DNA from: Adiantum capillus-veneris | Lineage: Eukaryota; Streptophyta; Polypodiopsida; Polypodiales; Pteridaceae | Direction: 5' to 3' | Assembly (NCBI GenBank): GCA_014529385.2 | Contig: CM043942.1 | Coordinates: 6,511,001-6,575,000 of the forward strand | Length of the DNA stretch: 64,000 bases | In this document: in pieces, positions 1 to 10,120 of the stretch | Position numbering within the stretch: position 1 is the first letter of the stretch | How the letters are laid out: every line of letters starts with the position of its first letter | The notes under the pieces: model-generated | Database searches by the model: none | What the model was told of the DNA's origin: nothing | What the model saw: the letters and a program-made list of their open reading frames with translations, nothing else | Program-made: the position numbers and the translations under genes

Positions 1-540
1 TTTCTCAACAATCAATACAGATTTTAGTGGTTATCTAGTTTTTCATCTATTTTGTGATCCAAACTCTATGAGCCTTCACAAAAGATGTTTATAATCATGC
101 ATAGAGTCGCTGGTATCAATCTTGATCAATTTTGAACTAAAAGTAAATAATCATGATTATTTACTTTTGGCCTAAAATGAATAATTTTTATAATTTTTTC
201 AATGGTTGGTCTTTTTGTCACATGTTTTAAGCCTTTGAGCCAGTTTCACAAAATTTGAACAAGATTTATCAAGTCAAACTCAATTTCTCGATAATCAGTA
301 CAAATTTCAGCTTTTATCAAGTTTTTTGTCTGTTTTGTGATCCAAATTCTATGACTCTTCACGAAAGATGTTTGTAATCATGCATATAGTCTTTGGTATC
401 AACCTTGATCAATTTTGAGCTAAAAGTAAATAATCACGATTATTTACTTTTGGCCTAAAATGAACATTTTTTTCAATTTTTTCACCGGTCAGTCTTTTTG
501 TGACATGTTTTAAGCCTCTGAGTCAAGTCAAAGCCTAATT
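1..540. repeat. Tandem satellite, two copies of a 283-bp unit
   Basis: Positions 1-283 and 284-540 are diverged copies of the same AT-rich unit. Shared words include TTTTGTGATCCAAA, GTAATCATGCATA and GACATGTTTTAAGCC. Each unit contains a 30-bp palindrome built from the half-site AAAAGTAAATAATCA: 139-168 is perfect and 422-451 has one central change. The two palindromes are exactly 283 bp apart. The array probably continues to the left of the window. No coding potential is seen. Confidence 0.85.
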
Positions 541-977
541 TGGCCTAAATTCTCAAGAAAATGAAAATAATCTAAGTTTTTGCAAACTCTTGAAAATTTA
601 CCTCAAATGCATCCTTAAGCTTACCCACTGGTTCATATAACTTTTATGAGCATAGTCTCCAGCCGGATTTAGTGGTTGAAAGTCTTTCGCGTAGTCTTTT
701 AATACTGTTTCAAGCTGTAGACCTAACATTATGCAATTTCACATAAACAACTCACAGATGATTCTTTTGGAGTGAGCAATGATTTGAGATCCCACTTTGG
801 ATTCTACTTATTCTACTCCTAGGTTCTACTGCAATTGGGTTGTGAAAGGTGTCCATAATTGTTTTCTTGTTTTTAATGGTTTCTTGAGCATTGATCTTCA
901 AACTTGTCTTGTCCATCAATCATTCTCAAAATCCTAATCTAAGTCTACAATCCTACAAGGTACTTAGCAAGTACAAT
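541..977. other. Unassigned AT-rich spacer
   Basis: I see no open reading frame, RNA gene or repeat that I can name between the satellite and the dispersed repeat at 978. Confidence 0.5.
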
Positions 978-1210
978 CTGGCTCGTTGCGCAAAGCTATA
1001 ATGTGCGACGTGCACATTCTCAGGACTAGATGGACAATTATACATAGAGGTGCCAAGTGTGATATTTTCAATTAATATTATACAATGCGTGAAATCTTCA
1101 AAAGCTATATATTTTTTGAAGCTCATGTATAAATTTCAAGGCTAGGTGTGCATTTGTGTAAAAAGGAAAAGGGAGCTCTTTATCCTCTGTACTATCTAGC
1201 ATGAGCACAT
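978..1210 (+). repeat. Dispersed repeat, left half, split by the LTR element
   Basis: This stretch aligns with 28684-28932 over about 230 bp. Shared words include GCGCAAAGCTA, GTGCACATTCTC, GACAATTATACAT and GTGCATTTGTGTA. The aligned repeat breaks off at the left end of the LTR retrotransposon. It resumes at 27244, where CATCAAATGG matches the continuation of the other copy at 28934. The last four bases, ACAT (1207-1210), are the left target-site duplication. Confidence 0.8.
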
Positions 1211-1890
1211 TGTCGGAGGATACGTGTTCGTTACATGAGCCGGGCAGGCGCCGGGCCTCTGGCTGTGGGAGGTGTGAGAGACTAGATGCAAGACACAAAG
1301 CAAAAGACTCCGAAAAGACCTTGAATGCTTAAAAATTGACGAGCAGAATGTTCCAAGCTGCTAATGATTAGCCGAATTCAATTACAAATGTTTGCCGTTA
1401 ACGGCAGTGATGGTGATAGGAGAGTTTAACGCTCTCAAATTAGATCATGATTGTAATTTTTTCACTTATGCCTACCATTAGAGTCATTTCAAGGTGATTA
1501 GGACGTACATATCTGGTGAAATTCCCTGCTTGATGCCCTTGTAATTCCCAATTATGCTAGAGCAATATTTTCCTCTCTCCTGGTTACCTTACCACTCCCT
1601 TATCTTGCTACTTAACCCCACACTCCCTGAATGCTTGCCGATTACAACGTCTCAACTTGCCTTCCTTTGCTTGCCAAGCTTCGACTTTCGGATTTTCGCT
1701 CGCCTTATCTTTCCCTTGCTGAGATCTTCTTAATCTTGAGTGAGAGAGTTCCTAGATTTTCTGATTCAATTGTGAGCTTGAAGCCGAGCCTCATTCCCTT
1801 CGGCCTCCTCTTGATTATGGCCGAGAGAGGGAGAGAACGTTGTGCTCTTGCTCCTTCGAGTCTTAGCTTCCTCTTATGGCTCAAGGTCCT

Positions 1891-1979
<89 letters not shown>

Positions 1980-2430
1980 TTCCTCGCCTTGGGTCTCTTC
2001 ACCTCCTCGCCTTTTTCTTCGCTTGGAATCTCAAGCTCCTTCTCGCCTTGCTTACCTCTTGCCTTGCTTGATCTCGTCTTCCCCCCCAAGCTTTTCTTCG
2101 CTTGGAATCTCAAGCTCCTCTTTGCTTGCTTACCTCTTGCCTTGCTTGACCTCGTCTTCCCCCCGATCAATAATCACCACTACATGTCCTCCAAACCTCT
2201 ATTAATAGCCTTTTCCCTCCCTTAGCAACGACGGCGCCGTCGTTGCTAGGGAGGCCCAAAAAATGCCCCTATGACGTCGCAGTGGTGGAAACGAGGTGCG
2301 CAAAAACCAGAAAAAATGGCTCCGAATCTAGTCGCCCTACCGATCTGAACACATTTCGTTTCATGCCCGACACAAACCGAGGCGCGAGCTGGCCAGCGCG
2401 ATCATCTCTCTCCCTTTCTCCTGCGCACTT
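1211..2430 (-). repeat. 3' LTR of the outer retrotransposon, truncated
   Basis: It matches 9420-9771 and then 25362-26178 almost base for base. In this copy the interior is continuous where the other copy carries the TIR element, so it serves as an empty-site control. Similarity stops at about 2430, while the right copy continues to 27243, so the inner part of this LTR was deleted. A (GA)n run at 1893-1975 is much longer than the short (GA) tract at about 25699-25722 in the other LTR. Confidence 0.8.
1893..1975. repeat. (GA)n microsatellite, about 83 bp
   Basis: A pure GA dinucleotide run inside the left LTR. It creates serine/leucine or arginine/glutamate repeat reading frames that are not genes. 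Confidence 0.95.
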
Positions 2431-2853
2431 CGCTATATACTAGAGCTTCACTTGAAGCATAGTGCAGCACCCACATCCCGTAAACTGTTGGCAACTTAAT
2501 CTCGTTACCAGAAAGCATTAAAGAAATCTGACTCCCTTTTACTGGCATCCAAGACATCACTGACATAAGCATCAATAGGAATAGCATCCAAATCCAGCCA
2601 CATCTGGCACATTGTCCAAGCAGATGAAAAACCATGTGTACTTTATGCAGTATCAAGGATGATTTAGCATCATCAGCCCCTCTATCTTCATAGCCATCAC
2701 GAAAAAACTTGGGAGTCTCTCGACCTGTATCATCAGAGGAATTTTTACATGTTGGATTTTCATCTTGATCATGCACAGCAGCTGTATCCTATAAATCTTC
2801 ATCTGTAGCATCCTTGGGAAAATCACTCTTAGAAGTCTCAACATTAATCAAAA

Positions 2854-3021
2854 CTGTAGGAGTTATCTCCTCATGCAGTTCATCTACAAGCATAGATGAA
2901 AAATCCATGTCTATAATCTGCTCACAATTAGCACGTTCTGTAGGAGTTATCTCCTCATGCAGTTCATCTACAAGCATAGATGAAAAATCCATGTCTATAA
3001 TCTGCTCACAATCAGCATGTT
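2854..3021. repeat. Tandem duplication of 84 bp within the gag remnant
   Basis: Two copies, 2854-2937 and 2938-3021, are nearly identical. The unit is 28 codons and keeps the reading frame, duplicating the acidic segment that contains CEQIIDMDFSSMLVDEL. Confidence 0.95.
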
Positions 3022-3975
3022 CTGAGGAATCTTCATACTCATCCATATCATCCTCTGCTTCCTCATCTGCACTTAGAAATACATTATAGAACTGTAAAGG
3101 CTCATCTGGCACCCCCTCTGAAGAGGTATACGCATCAGAAAGCTCTTCTATACTGCCATAAATATCTCCTTCAGATCTAGACAAAAATTCATCGATTATA
3201 GAATCCTCTTCTGTGATAGCATCATCTGCAAGCATATTGTTAGTAGCAATCATAGGTTCATTGATGTCCTCAGGCTCATCCTGTGCTGGGTCCACAATTT
3301 TAGTCACTTCATCAGCTACTGCGTATATAATAGCTTTCTTTATGCAATCATCTGTAGCAAACATGTTAACCTGCTCGCCTATAGTGCTGATAGTTTCAGT
3401 AATATCCTGTAGAGGCTCATCTGCTTGATGAACTCCTTCAGAATAACCCATGTCAAGGTCAACAGCTTGCGAACCGCTTGTTGCATAGTCTATGTCTTCA
3501 CTGGAACCATGATTAGAGGTAGCGTCCATGCAAGCAATCTTTGAAAAAAAATCATATAAATATGTTCCAGCATTAAATTCATTGTTTACCTTTTCTTCGT
3601 TGCTCAAATTAAGCTCCTTTGAAACTGAATCTGCTACTTCCAGCTTAGCATTCTCTTTGGCTTTACTTCTTGCAGATATATGCTCCCAGAATTCATCATA
3701 GTTGAGGATCTGCATCTGATCCCCTTCACCTTTACTGAAGACAACCTTATTTCGTTCAGTAATCTCCTTAAGTTCCCGATCTGGAATCCTTGAGGTTTCG
3801 TAAATAAATTCCTCTGTGAAATACTCCCACCGTGTGGGATATTCTTCTGCCAGTTCTTGACCTGCTTTTTAAAATCCAAGTTTACAACCTCCTCAAAAGC
3901 TGCAATCATCCGATCTTCTGGAACATTTCGGCTCTTCATCTCAGCTTCATAACATGCAATAAAACCTTCTGGATC

Positions 3976-4202
3976 TGTTACCATATACATGTGGTAGTGA
4001 TGTGTGTGAACACACTAGGACCGCCGGGGCATTTTTTCCCTCTTTAGGAGGTTTTTTCCCCCGTGCATTGTATATACGCCCATCACTCTAGGGCTATCTA
4101 TCTTTCCATTGCACACTAAGTAACATACTCTCTATTGTGTGCCTTGAGCTTCCTTCGTCTTCTCCAAGCTGTGTGTGTTTCTCTGCAACCCTAATTCCAA
4201 CA
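3976..4202 (+). repeat. 5' LTR of the Copia element
   Basis: 227 bp, TG...CA ends, almost identical to 8927-9153. A TATA-like TGTATATACG lies at about 4069-4078 and is a plausible core promoter. The following bases up to 4202 would form the 5' end of the transcript. Confidence 0.95.
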
Positions 4203-4204
4203 AT

Positions 4205-4216
4205 TGGTATCAGAGC
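4205..4216 (+). promoter_or_regulatory. Primer-binding site, initiator Met-tRNA type
   Basis: TGGTATCAGAGC lies three bases after the 5' LTR end. This is the standard plant Copia primer-binding site, complementary to the 3' end of initiator methionyl-tRNA. Confidence 0.95.
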
Positions 4217-4564
4217 AGGTCACGTCCTCCCGGGCTTAGTCGCCAACTGCTCCAGCACACGCCTGCTCACTTTCTCCGATTTCAGTGAGCTTTGGCAAGC
4301 GTTCGCAGGTCGACAAATCTTTTGGGTGAGGTCGAAGAGCTCGGTCTGCTCAGAATTTTGATTTGGGCTCATTTCGGCCTCCGTTTCCACTACGGGCAGT
4401 ACTGCACAGGTTATTTCGTCATTTTGTGCAGATTTTCTGTCAGTGCCGTTTTCTGCATAACAGGTGCCTTATAGTCTTCTACGGTTTGTGCTATATAGCA
4501 CAAGTTGTTCCAGCTCCATTTCTCCTATTTTCGGGCAGTTTTCACATCAGGTGCAGCATTTACC

Positions 4565-7500
4565 ATGGCTGACAACAACAACACAGATGTGTTCAAGATG
4601 TTTGCTGCTGAGGACAGGTTGGATGGGGACAACTACCCTATGTGGGCTTATATGATGCAACACGTTCTTGTGTCAAAAGGTGTCTGGAACATTGTGCAGG
4701 GCATTGATGTACGTCCTGGTTCTGAAGATGTAGGCGATATTGAGGATGTTGCAGGTCTTGCTGCAAGGATTGCAGCTGTTAGAGTTGTTTTGCCTACAGC
4801 AGAACAAGCTCGTTGGGATGTTAAGGATGCGCAGGCTCATGCATTGATTGCGTTGTCTGTGAAGCGCACCATTATTCCTCACATCCGTTCAGCAAAATCT
4901 GCAAAACAGGCTTGGGATATTCTAGCAGGTCTTTATGCAAGCCGCAATGAGGCTAAAATTGCTTTGCTGCGTAAAGAGCTAGAGTCGAAGATTATGCATG
5001 AGGAAGATGATATGGACACTTTCCTTGCTAGTGTCAAGGATATCAATGAGCAACTCATTTCTGCAGGTGAAGTCATTTCTGACAGTTCCCTTGTGCAGAC
5101 TGTTCTTGATGCCTTACCAGATTCCTACCAGACTTTTGCTAGTACTTGGAGACTGATGACCCAAGGAAATCCTGAAGTTGTCAAGTTTGATGCATTATGC
5201 ACATTGCTGTTGCAAGAGTCACTTTCTAGAAAAAACAGGACTAGGCAGCGTGCAGTTGAACAGGCTTTTATTGCTTCTCAAAGAAAGGGTGGTAACAGTA
5301 ATGCAGCCACTTCTTATGGTTCTGCTGCGAGTGGCAAAAATTCTGTTCCTAATGCTTCTGCTGGCAGCACTTCGTCTGGCAATTCTGGTGATAAGGGCAA
5401 AAAGAAGATGCGTTGCCATTATTGTAAAGCCAATGATCACTTGATCAAGTCGTGTCCTAAGTTGAAGGCCAAAGAGGCTAAGAAGAAAGAGGGTGGTTCC
5501 ACTGCAAATGCTGGTTCCACTACAAATGCAGCCATTGTTGAGTCTTCTGTGAAAGGAGATTGTGATGCTGATGTTGATGCAGAATGGGCTTTTAGCGCAG
5601 AGTGCACTTACAATCCTGCTGTCCATGATGCATGCTTGTCAGTTGCTGCAGATTCACATGTGTGGTATTTCGACAGTGGTGCTACAAAGCACATTACCTC
5701 ACATCGTGAATTGTTTACCTCTCTCGAGTCTGTCCCTCATGGGAATTCAGTCACTTGTGCCAACAACGCCTCTTATCCAGTTCAGGGAGTTGGAAAGATT
5801 GTGCTCACTGCTGCTAATGGCAGTTCCTTCACACTTGTTGATGCACTTTATGTACCTGGGATCAAGAAGAATCTATTGTCTGTATCCGCACTTGCTAGAC
5901 TTGGACTTGTAGTCAAATTTGTGGATGACAGATGTACAGTTCATGATCTCAGTTTTGGTGATGAAATTGTTGCATCTGGGCTTTTGTGCCGTGGGTTGTA
6001 TAAGCTCACTTTGTATGACAAGTGTGGACAAAATTTTGCAAATGCTGTTGCAGATTCAAGGGCTATTTCAGATGCAAAACTTTGGCATGCACGTTTTGGT
6101 CATCTGAATTTTGCCAGTTTGCTGCGTTTGCAGAAATCTGATATGGTTGCTTCTTTGCCGCCTCTTGAAGCACCTATCAAACATGTTTGTGAAGGCTGTA
6201 TTCTGGGTAAAATGCAGCGTTCTAAGTTTCCAAAGGATGGTTCAGTTAGGGCCACATGCAGGTTGCAGCTTGTGCATAGTGATGTTTGTGGGCCCATGCA
6301 AACTCCGTCCTTGGGCAATTACCTGTACTTCGTGACTTTCATTGATGATTACTCCAGGCATGCATGGGTATTTCCGCTTAAAGCAAAGTCCGAAGTTTTT
6401 ATGTGCTTCAAACAATTTTTGGCTATGGCTGAAAATGTCTCAAAATGTACTATGGGCACCCTCCGTTCCGATCGAGGGGGGGAGTATATGTCTCATGAAT
6501 TTAATGCATTTCTGGCTAGTCGTGGGATAAAACACCAATGTACAGTGCCTTATACACCTCAGCAAAATGGTGTTGCTGAGAGGAAAAACAGGTCACTAAC
6601 GGAAATGGCACGATGTATGGTCAAAAGTCAAGCTTTGCCGCATTCTTTTTGGCTTGAGGCCATCATGTGTGCCACTTATGTACTTAACAGGTATCCTACG
6701 AAAGCTTTGCAGTCTATTACTCCATATGAAGCATGGCATGATAGAAAACCTTCTATTGAGCACATGCGTGTTTTTGGCTGTTTGGCATATGCTTTGGTGC
6801 CACAAGTGCAGCGCAGAAAATTGGATGATAAGGCTGTCAAATGTATTTTTGTTGGTTATAGTGCTGAAAGCAAAGGTTACAGGTTGTATCATCCGCAAAC
6901 AAAACGTATTTTGGTTTCACGGGATGTAGTGTTTGTGGAAGATTCTGTTCAACCCTTGTTGTCATGTACTAGAGACAGTAATGTAAGCTCACAGGACATT
7001 TATGACACTTTGTTGCCTCTTTTCAGTGGTGGAAATACGAATGTAAGTTCCAATGAGGCAAATGTACAGCCTATGGGGGTTTCTGAAAATGTTTTAGAAC
7101 AGCCTATTACTGATGCAGATGTACATGATGTACTTGATGAGGAAAGGGCTGAAAATGAGCAGGCTAGAGGTATGCCAAAATGGCTGGTGCACACTTTGCG
7201 TGACAGTAAATTGGATGCACCTTTATCTAGTCGTACTCGTTCAGGCTCTCGCCATGCATCTTATGCATCAGATTGTTATGCTTTGGCTGTGTCTAATTTA
7301 CATGACGTTGAGGAGCCTCTGTCTTTTGATGAAGCACAGAATTCAGAAAATTGGATTGCTGCCATGAAATCAGAATATGATGCACTTATAGAGAATGACA
7401 CATGGACTTTATGTGATTTGCCTCCTGGCAAAAAGGCCATTGGTACGAAGTGGGTTTACAAGTTGAAACGCAAGCCGGATGGTGAGATCGATCGCCATAA

Positions 7501-8851
7501 GGCTCGACTTGTTGCAAAGGGTTATGCACAACAAAAAGGCATAGATTATGAAGAGACTTTTGCTCCCACTTGTCGTATGACTACTGTGCGTTTTCTATGT
7601 GCATTGGCAGCTCATTTTGGTTGGGATGTACATCAATCAGACATTGTTACTGCTTTCTTGAATGGTGACATATTTGAGGAAGTTTATGTAACGCAGCCTC
7701 GCGGTTTTGTCATAAAAGGACAAGAGGACAAAGTGTGCAAATGTAAGAAGGCTTTGTATGGGTTGAAGCAATCTCCTCGTGCTTGGTATGAGAAAGCTGA
7801 CACTCATTTGGTTAAACGAGGCTTTCGTAACAGTCCAACAGAAAGCACATTGTATGTAAAGCGTGAGGATGATGTATTTCTCATTGTGGTTCTTTATGTT
7901 GATGATTTGCTGATCACTGGACCAAATGAGAGACATATTGCTGAATTTAAGGCTGATTTGAATGCTACTTTCAAGATGAAAGATTTGGGGCTGTTGCATC
8001 ATTACTTGGGTATACAGTTTAAGCAGTGTGATGGTGGTATTGCCTTGTGTCAGAAAAGTTACATAGAGACATTGCTATGTAAGTTTGGACTTGAGGATTG
8101 CAAACCTATTGCCACTCCCATGGAAACAGGTTTGAAGTTGAGTCTACATGATGCTGGCGATCCTGCTGATGTCACTCTTTACCAAACTGCTGTTGGCTGC
8201 CTCATTTATGTATGCAACACGAGGCCAGATATTCAGTTTGCAGTCTCGCAGGTCAGCAGATTTATGCATAGCCCAGGGTCTAAGCATTGGCAGGCTGTCA
8301 AGAGGATTTTCCGCTACCTTAGTGGCACTTTACATCTTGGCTTGTTTTATCCCAAGGGGGGATCATTGCCGCCAGACTTACATGCTTTTTCGGACTCAGA
8401 TTGGGCTGGTTGTTTTGACACGCGAGTGTCCACAAGAGGTTTTTGTTTCATGCTTGGCAGTTCATGTATATCATGGTTGAGCAAGAAGCAACCTACTGTG
8501 GCCACTTTGAGTTGTGAGGCTGAGTACAGGGCAGTCTTCACAGCTACGGTTGAGTGTGTATGGCTCAGACGCCTTATGGCTGACTTGGGTGTTGGACAGG
8601 ACACTGCCAACACTATCTACACTGACAGTCAGAGCGCATTGGCAGTTGCGAGGAACCCAGTTTTTCATGCTCGCACAAAGCACATTGAGGTGCATTACCA
8701 CTATGTCAGGGAGAGGCTCTCAGCAGGAGAGATCAGCTTGGCTTATGTGCCAACACAGGACAACCTTGCAGATCTTTTCACAAAGGCATTGTCTCGTGAG
8801 AAGCTTGAAGCTTTCCGCAAAGCTTTGGGCTTACTCCCCTTTGTGGACTGA
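4565..8851 (+). CDS. Copia gag-pol polyprotein
   Basis: A single uninterrupted frame of 1428 codons. The start is the ATG at 4565 (MADNNNTDVFK), not an upstream non-ATG codon. Domains in order: gag with a zinc knuckle (CHYCKANDHLIKSC, near residue 283); aspartic protease with WYFDSGATKHIT (near 367); integrase with an HHCC zinc domain (HARFGH...CEGC), then DVCGP and the TPQQNGVAERKNR region; a GWDVHQSDIVTAFLNGDI and YVDDLL reverse transcriptase (YVDDLL near residue 1112); and RNase H with SDSDWAGC and the typical DLFTKAL ending. The order protease-integrase-RT-RNase H is diagnostic of Ty1/Copia. No stop or frameshift is seen, and the length is typical, so it may still be active. It would form virus-like particles in the cytoplasm and integrate a cDNA copy. 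Confidence 0.97.
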   Translation: MADNNNTDVFKMFAAEDRLDGDNYPMWAYMMQHVLVSKGVWNIVQGIDVRPGSEDVGDIEDVAGLAARIAAVRVVLPTAEQARWDVKDAQAHALIALSVKRTIIPHIRSAKSAKQAWDILAGLYASRNEAKIALLRKELESKIMHEEDDMDTFLASVKDINEQLISAGEVISDSSLVQTVLDALPDSYQTFASTWRLMTQGNPEVVKFDALCTLLLQESLSRKNRTRQRAVEQAFIASQRKGGNSNAATSYGSAASGKNSVPNASAGSTSSGNSGDKGKKKMRCHYCKANDHLIKSCPKLKAKEAKKKEGGSTANAGSTTNAAIVESSVKGDCDADVDAEWAFSAECTYNPAVHDACLSVAADSHVWYFDSGATKHITSHRELFTSLESVPHGNSVTCANNASYPVQGVGKIVLTAANGSSFTLVDALYVPGIKKNLLSVSALARLGLVVKFVDDRCTVHDLSFGDEIVASGLLCRGLYKLTLYDKCGQNFANAVADSRAISDAKLWHARFGHLNFASLLRLQKSDMVASLPPLEAPIKHVCEGCILGKMQRSKFPKDGSVRATCRLQLVHSDVCGPMQTPSLGNYLYFVTFIDDYSRHAWVFPLKAKSEVFMCFKQFLAMAENVSKCTMGTLRSDRGGEYMSHEFNAFLASRGIKHQCTVPYTPQQNGVAERKNRSLTEMARCMVKSQALPHSFWLEAIMCATYVLNRYPTKALQSITPYEAWHDRKPSIEHMRVFGCLAYALVPQVQRRKLDDKAVKCIFVGYSAESKGYRLYHPQTKRILVSRDVVFVEDSVQPLLSCTRDSNVSSQDIYDTLLPLFSGGNTNVSSNEANVQPMGVSENVLEQPITDADVHDVLDEERAENEQARGMPKWLVHTLRDSKLDAPLSSRTRSGSRHASYASDCYALAVSNLHDVEEPLSFDEAQNSENWIAAMKSEYDALIENDTWTLCDLPPGKKAIGTKWVYKLKRKPDGEIDRHKARLVAKGYAQQKGIDYEETFAPTCRMTTVRFLCALAAHFGWDVHQSDIVTAFLNGDIFEEVYVTQPRGFVIKGQEDKVCKCKKALYGLKQSPRAWYEKADTHLVKRGFRNSPTESTLYVKREDDVFLIVVLYVDDLLITGPNERHIAEFKADLNATFKMKDLGLLHHYLGIQFKQCDGGIALCQKSYIETLLCKFGLEDCKPIATPMETGLKLSLHDAGDPADVTLYQTAVGCLIYVCNTRPDIQFAVSQVSRFMHSPGSKHWQAVKRIFRYLSGTLHLGLFYPKGGSLPPDLHAFSDSDWAGCFDTRVSTRGFCFMLGSSCISWLSKKQPTVATLSCEAEYRAVFTATVECVWLRRLMADLGVGQDTANTIYTDSQSALAVARNPVFHARTKHIEVHYHYVRERLSAGEISLAYVPTQDNLADLFTKALSREKLEAFRKALGLLPFVD

Positions 8852-8913
8852 TCCTGTCCTCAGGGCATGGCACTTCCCTTTACTCATGTGCCAGCTCTCG
8901 TTCACCGCATCAC

Positions 8914-8926
8914 TCCAGGGGGGATT
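8914..8926 (+). promoter_or_regulatory. Polypurine tract of the Copia element
   Basis: CCAGGGGGGATTT directly precedes the 3' LTR at 8927. It is the expected plus-strand primer site. Confidence 0.85.
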
Positions 8927-9153
8927 TGTTACCATATACATGTGGTAGTGATGTGTGTGAACACACTAGGACCGCCGGGGCATTTTTTCCCTCTTTAGGA
9001 GGTTTTTTCCCCCGTGCATTGTATATACGCCCATCACTCTAGGGCTATCTATCTTTCCATTGCACACTAAGTAACACACTCTCTATTGTGTGCCTTGAGC
9101 TTCCTTCGTCTTCTCCAAGCTGTGTGTGTTTCTCTGCAACCCTAATTCCAACA
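8927..9153 (+). repeat. 3' LTR of the Copia element
   Basis: 227 bp, differing from the 5' LTR at one position, followed directly by the GGATC duplication at 9154-9158. Confidence 0.95.
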
Positions 9154-9419
9154 GGATCATATCCCTAAAAAACATAATACTGCTCACATACAACATCAAG
9201 TGCTAGCTCTATAGCATCATCAATCTGCTTTTTTATCTGCATGGCTTTTGCTTCTTGCAGATACCCCTGAACCAATTCCATCATTTTTGGCAAATCTGCA
9301 ACTGCTAGATTTTTATCAAATCCATTGGTACTGAAATCTTCAATAAACTGCTTTAACTCTTCTAGCATCTCCATCTTTACCTCCCACCCCGGCTCGTTTC
9401 GCGCCGGGTTCACCAAAGA

Positions 9420-9771
9420 TGTCGGAGGATATGTGTTCGCTACGTGAGCCGGACAGGCGTCGAGCCTCTGGCTGTGGGAGGTGTGAGAGACTAGATGCAA
9501 GACACAAAGAAAAAGACTCTTAAAACACCTTGAATGCTTAAAAATTGACGAGCAGAATGTTCCAAGCTGCTAATGATTAGCCAAATTCAATTATAAATGT
9601 TTGCCGTTGATGGCAGTGATGGTGATAGGAGAGTTTAACACTCTCAAATTAGATCATGACTGTAAATTTTCCACTTATGCATGCCATTAGAGTCATTTGA
9701 AGGTGATCAGGACGTACATATCTGGTGAAATTCCCTGCTTGATGCCCTTGTAATTCCCAATTATGGCATTA
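9420..9771 (-). repeat. 5' LTR of the outer retrotransposon, inner part
   Basis: It begins TGTCGGAGGATA and matches 1211-1560. The match ends where the TIR element begins. The remainder of this LTR lies at 25360-27243. In the minus-strand sense this is the downstream (U5) portion of the 5' LTR. Confidence 0.85.
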
Positions 9772-9799
9772 GGAAATTTCAGAGGTCATTTGGAGGGCC
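9772..9799 (+). repeat. Left terminal inverted repeat
   Basis: 28 bp, GGAAATTTCAGAGGTCATTT followed by GGAGGGCC. It matches the reverse complement of 25332-25359 with two A/G differences. Inverted similarity fades after GGGCC. Confidence 0.85.
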
Positions 9800-10120
9800 A
9801 TATGAAGAGAGAGAAAAATAGAGCGCTTCCAATGAGCACGAAGGCTACGTTACATAGGAAAGTACGTGGAAAGACTCAAAAAATAGGAAAATAGCATAAA
9901 ACTTTCACGAATCTAGGATTGTAGCATCGTAATTTCCTTCCTTTTACCGATCTTTTAGGTGCTTGCATGTGGTCCCACTTTTGATATTCTCTTATGGTCA
10001 TTAACGTACTGGAGGGTGACCATTAAGCCCGCACAAGATATTGGAATTCTAAAACACTTTCCCTCCATTAGAATGCTTTCAAAGTGAATCTCCCTCCACT
10101 AAAGCTTTTCTCTGAGAGCT
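9800..10120. other. Subterminal region of the TIR element
   Basis: No gene is seen. The stretch presumably holds the promoter of the gene starting at 10121. An AT-rich segment lies at about 9880-9960. Confidence 0.4.

Larger units (their letters stand above)
3976..9153 (+). mobile_element. Intact Ty1/Copia retrotransposon
   Basis: The LTRs at 3976-4202 and 8927-9153 are both 227 bp, begin TGTTACCATA and end TTCCAACA. I find one difference between them (CATAC versus CACAC near 4130 and 9081), which points to a recent insertion. The 5-bp duplication GGATC flanks both ends (3971-3975 and 9154-9158). A primer-binding site, one long polyprotein and a polypurine tract lie between in the expected order. 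The element interrupts the gag of the outer retrotransposon in the opposite orientation. It looks potentially autonomous. Confidence 0.97.
2402..9374 (-). pseudogene. Decayed gag-like gene of the outer LTR element, interrupted by Copia
   Basis: Reading starts at ATG 9374 (MEMLEELKQF...), just inside the 5' LTR and the putative primer-binding site. It runs to 9159, is cut by the Copia insertion, and resumes at 3975 with DPEGFIACYEAEMKSRNVPE, a gag capsid-like segment. A frameshift near 3868 leads into a second good frame (ELAEEYPTRWEYFTEEFIYE and onward) that continues to 2402 through one TAG at 2789-2791. The C-terminal half is very acidic and carries a 28-residue tandem duplication. A TAG also precedes the Copia junction (9159 region), so an intron or another nonsense codon is possible there. 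The 'YEAEMK...R' pattern is known from plant LTR-retrotransposon gag proteins; the assignment is by pattern only. No zinc knuckle or pol follows. Confidence 0.65.

Noticed and set aside
1631-2225. Plus-strand frames in the left LTR (also at 25436-25925)
   Set aside because: They lie inside LTR sequence, span the (GA)n run and are not conserved between the two LTR copies beyond what the DNA similarity explains.
2854-3021. CRISPR-like or regulatory repeat
   Set aside because: Only two direct, adjacent, in-frame copies; a simple coding tandem duplication.
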